From positions 1-7,602 of the forward strand of contig CAZXIE010000147.1 in the NCBI GenBank assembly GCA_964640065.1: DNA of 7,602 nucleotides, read 5' to 3'. Under the pieces are notes generated by a model. The model ran no database searches. It saw only the letters and a list, made by a program, of their open reading frames with translations, and was not told the origin of the DNA. Each line of letters starts with the position of its first letter. Positions within the stretch are counted from its first letter, which is position 1. Source of the DNA: JAJRXG01 sp964640065. GTDB lineage: Bacteria; Bacteroidota; Bacteroidia; Chitinophagales; Saprospiraceae. The position numbers were made by a program, and so were the translations under genes. Below, piece after piece: positions 6,304-7,602 of this stretch.

Positions 6304-7289
6304 CCCCAATGCCTCAATATACTCCCGACGACCTCTTCAGTTTTTTCTTGCATCAAGCTGTGACCCGCATCAAGTTCTAATTCTTCATAAGTGGATGTAA
6401 TCCAAGGGCGTTGTAGAGGGATGATCTCTGGCGCAACAACAGGATCATCTTTTCCCCAGATAAACAGTGTTGGCCTAGTTATCTTCTTTTGCAAAGACTC
6501 GATTGTTTTTTCGTCTTTATAATCTAGTGCTCTGTACCAATTCATAGTAGCTGTAAGAGCTCCATGTTCGCTGAACATGGCAGTGGCCTCCTGCAGCTGT
6601 TCTTTGGTCCATACATTCTCGATACTTGTAAAGATGGTCTTGCGTCGTAATTGGAAAAGCAGTTCTGGTATGATCGGCAATCTCAAGAATCCGATATAGC
6701 TACTCCGCTTTTGTTGCTCGGGGTGATTCTGAAAGCTATCAAAGAATACCGCCACATGGGGAACAGACATACCAGTCCAAGAAGAAATCCGATCTGGGTA
6801 GTCCATCACTGTCTTCCACCCTACTCCTGCACCCCAATCATGACCCACCAAATGAAAAGTATCCATACCCAATTGATCTGCCACATCGAGCACATCACTC
6901 ACAAGACTGTCGATATGATAATGCTCTTTACCACTTGGTCTGGCTCCAGGACTATAACCTCGTTGATCAAAAGCGATCACTCGATATCCTTGCTCCGCAC
7001 CTGCATCCATCAAAGGCTGCCAGGTAACCGAAGTTTGTGGAAATCCATGAAGAAGCATGACATCTTTACCTTTGTGCTCAGAACCTGATATCTTGATTTT
7101 AAATTCGAACTCATCCACTTCAAGCCGATACTGACCATCAACCTGCTGGCCTTCATAAACTGGTAATGAATTAATGGATTTGCTATAAGAGCGCGAATGA
7201 TCTATAGCTAAGAGATACAGCACTACAGGTACCAAGATGATCAGTAGAAGCAATACCAGTAATATCCGTCTTAGTAGTTTCCAACTCAT
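6297..7289 (-). CDS. Membrane-anchored alpha/beta hydrolase, epoxide hydrolase-like
   Basis: The product is 330 residues. A basic start and one hydrophobic helix (about 8-28) with no cleavage or lipobox motif suggest an N-terminal anchor with the enzyme outside the cytoplasmic membrane. The alpha/beta-hydrolase core shows the oxyanion-hole motif HGFPQTSVTW (81-90), DQRGYSPGARP (108-118), and the nucleophile elbow GHDWGAGVGW (149-158) with Asp151. The likely acid is Asp281 or Asp282 in WGKDDPVV, and the base is His310 in DAGHSL. An Asp nucleophile followed by Trp is shared by epoxide hydrolases and haloalkane or haloacetate dehalogenases. Two cap tyrosines fit epoxide hydrolases: Tyr198 in RSSYIGFLRLP and Tyr252 in MNWYRAL. 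Substrate is not known. The gene stands alone, convergent with the ankyrin gene. It lies 175 bases after the PQQ-type gene on the same strand, with palindromes just upstream of its start. Confidence 0.9.
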   Translation of the reverse strand: MSWKLLRRILLVLLLLIILVPVVLYLLAIDHSRSYSKSINSLPVYEGQQVDGQYRLEVDEFEFKIKISGSEHKGKDVMLLHGFPQTSVTWQPLMDAGAEQGYRVIAFDQRGYSPGARPSGKEHYHIDSLVSDVLDVADQLGMDTFHLVGHDWGAGVGWKTVMDYPDRISSWTGMSVPHVAVFFDSFQNHPEQQKRSSYIGFLRLPIIPELLFQLRRKTIFTSIENVWTKEQLQEATAMFSEHGALTATMNWYRALDYKDEKTIESLQKKITRPTLFIWGKDDPVVAPEIIPLQRPWITSTYEELELDAGHSLMQEKTEEVVGSILRHWGK

Positions 7290-7351
7290 AGCTTTCTTGA
7301 AAGCTTTACGATTTAGTTCGTGATTGTCTTCTGTAAGTTATGAAAGCTTTA
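7290..7351 (-). promoter_or_regulatory. Palindrome at the hydrolase start and a repeated GAAAGCTTTA motif
   Basis: GAAAGCTTTA occurs twice, at 7299-7308 and 7342-7351, 43 bases apart (about four helical turns); its core AAAGCTTT is itself palindromic. In addition AGCTTTC (7290-7296) and GAAAGCT (7299-7305) form a near-continuous palindrome that ends directly at the start codon (7287-7289). In the minus-strand mRNA this can fold as a 6-bp hairpin with a CAAG tetraloop covering the ribosome-binding region. Either a paired operator for a dimeric regulator or translational control of the hydrolase would fit. This is inferred from repeats alone. Confidence 0.35.
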
Positions 7352-7391
7352 GACATTGTACTGATCATAAAGTGAATCTAGATGCCCGATT

Positions 7392-7443
7392 TCCTTCGAA
7401 TGAGATGCTGCTTTCTATGTACTTCTCTGCTACGATCGAAGGA
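7392..7443 (-). repeat. 8-bp inverted repeat downstream of the PQQ-type gene
   Basis: TCCTTCGA (7392-7399) and TCGAAGGA (7436-7443) are perfect reverse complements around a 36-base loop that contains a second short pairing, GAGA with TCTC. It begins 21 bases past the stop of the leftward partial gene. No U-run follows the stem on the minus strand, so it is not a textbook intrinsic terminator. It may act as a 3'-end stabiliser. No gene is visible in the 7290-7464 gap. Confidence 0.35.
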
Positions 7444-7464
7444 CATGATAGCTGCAAGACACCT

Positions 7465-7602
7465 TCACTCCGCAAGCGAAAATGCTAACACAACATTCCC
7501 TTCTTTCTCGGCAAATTTGGCATATCCTGACGAAACAAAAACCTGATCTTCGATGACGATAGGTCCGTCACTATCGATAGCGCCACCAAAAGCTTTTACA
7601 CC
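7465..7602 (-). CDS. C-terminal end of a PQQ-type beta-propeller protein (partial)
   Basis: On the minus strand, 45 codons stay open from the window edge to TGA (complement of 7465-7467). The fragment reads GVKAFGGAIDSDGPIVIEDQ, then VFVSSGYAKFAEKEGNVVLA and FSLAE. This matches the usual final repeat of PQQ-like beta-propeller proteins such as polyvinyl-alcohol-dehydrogenase-type quinoproteins, which end in a GG-x-IDxxGP...VYVxSGY...GNVLLAFS pattern. Those proteins are periplasmic dehydrogenases or related propellers. Only the last blade is present, so catalytic residues and the signal peptide cannot be checked, and a non-enzymatic propeller is possible. The hydrolase gene follows on the same strand after 175 bases, too far to assume an operon. 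Confidence 0.68.
   Translation of the reverse strand, partial: GVKAFGGAIDSDGPIVIEDQVFVSSGYAKFAEKEGNVVLAFSLAE

Noticed and set aside
6651..7088. 145-codon open frame on the plus strand within the hydrolase gene
   Set aside because: It lies wholly antisense to a well-supported hydrolase, and its product has no recognisable motif.

Overview
The window most likely comes from a member of the Bacteroidota. The DUF3667 protein near the left end is of a type found almost only in that phylum, Shine-Dalgarno sequences are weak or absent, base composition is moderately AT-rich, and one gene is preceded by a TTTG / TAnnTTTG-like promoter. I cannot place the genus. The content is ordinary chromosomal accessory and housekeeping sequence. 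I see no phage, insertion sequence, CRISPR array, tRNA or rRNA.

Layout: positions 2-67 are the last codons of a rightward gene. Positions 68-458 carry no gene but hold a striking chain of about nine small hairpins (80-394), the strongest unexplained signal here. Next come a DUF3667 zinc-ribbon membrane protein (459-1208) and a small membrane-protein gene broken by one in-frame TAG where tryptophan is expected (1236-1616). They are followed by a large TPR lipoprotein (1714-3348), a two-helix DUF3592-like membrane protein with a long basic tail (3486-4268), an Old Yellow Enzyme-family flavin oxidoreductase (4331-5560) and, 15 bases later, an ankyrin-repeat protein (5576-6265). The rightmost genes face left: a membrane-anchored epoxide-hydrolase-like alpha/beta hydrolase (7289-6297) and the C-terminal end of a PQQ-type beta-propeller protein (7602-7465).

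How they may work together: only the oxidoreductase and the ankyrin protein are spaced like a clear operon. DUF3667 and the broken gene probably formed another transcription unit. The remaining genes look like independent units separated by 60-175 bases. No shared pathway can be argued from sequence alone. The oxidoreductase, the hydrolase and the PQQ-type protein would all fit small-molecule oxidation or detoxification, but that is only a loose inference.

No clearly new multi-gene system is visible. The items most worth following up are the hairpin array at 80-394, the nonsense codon at 1317, and the palindromic repeats directly upstream of the hydrolase start.
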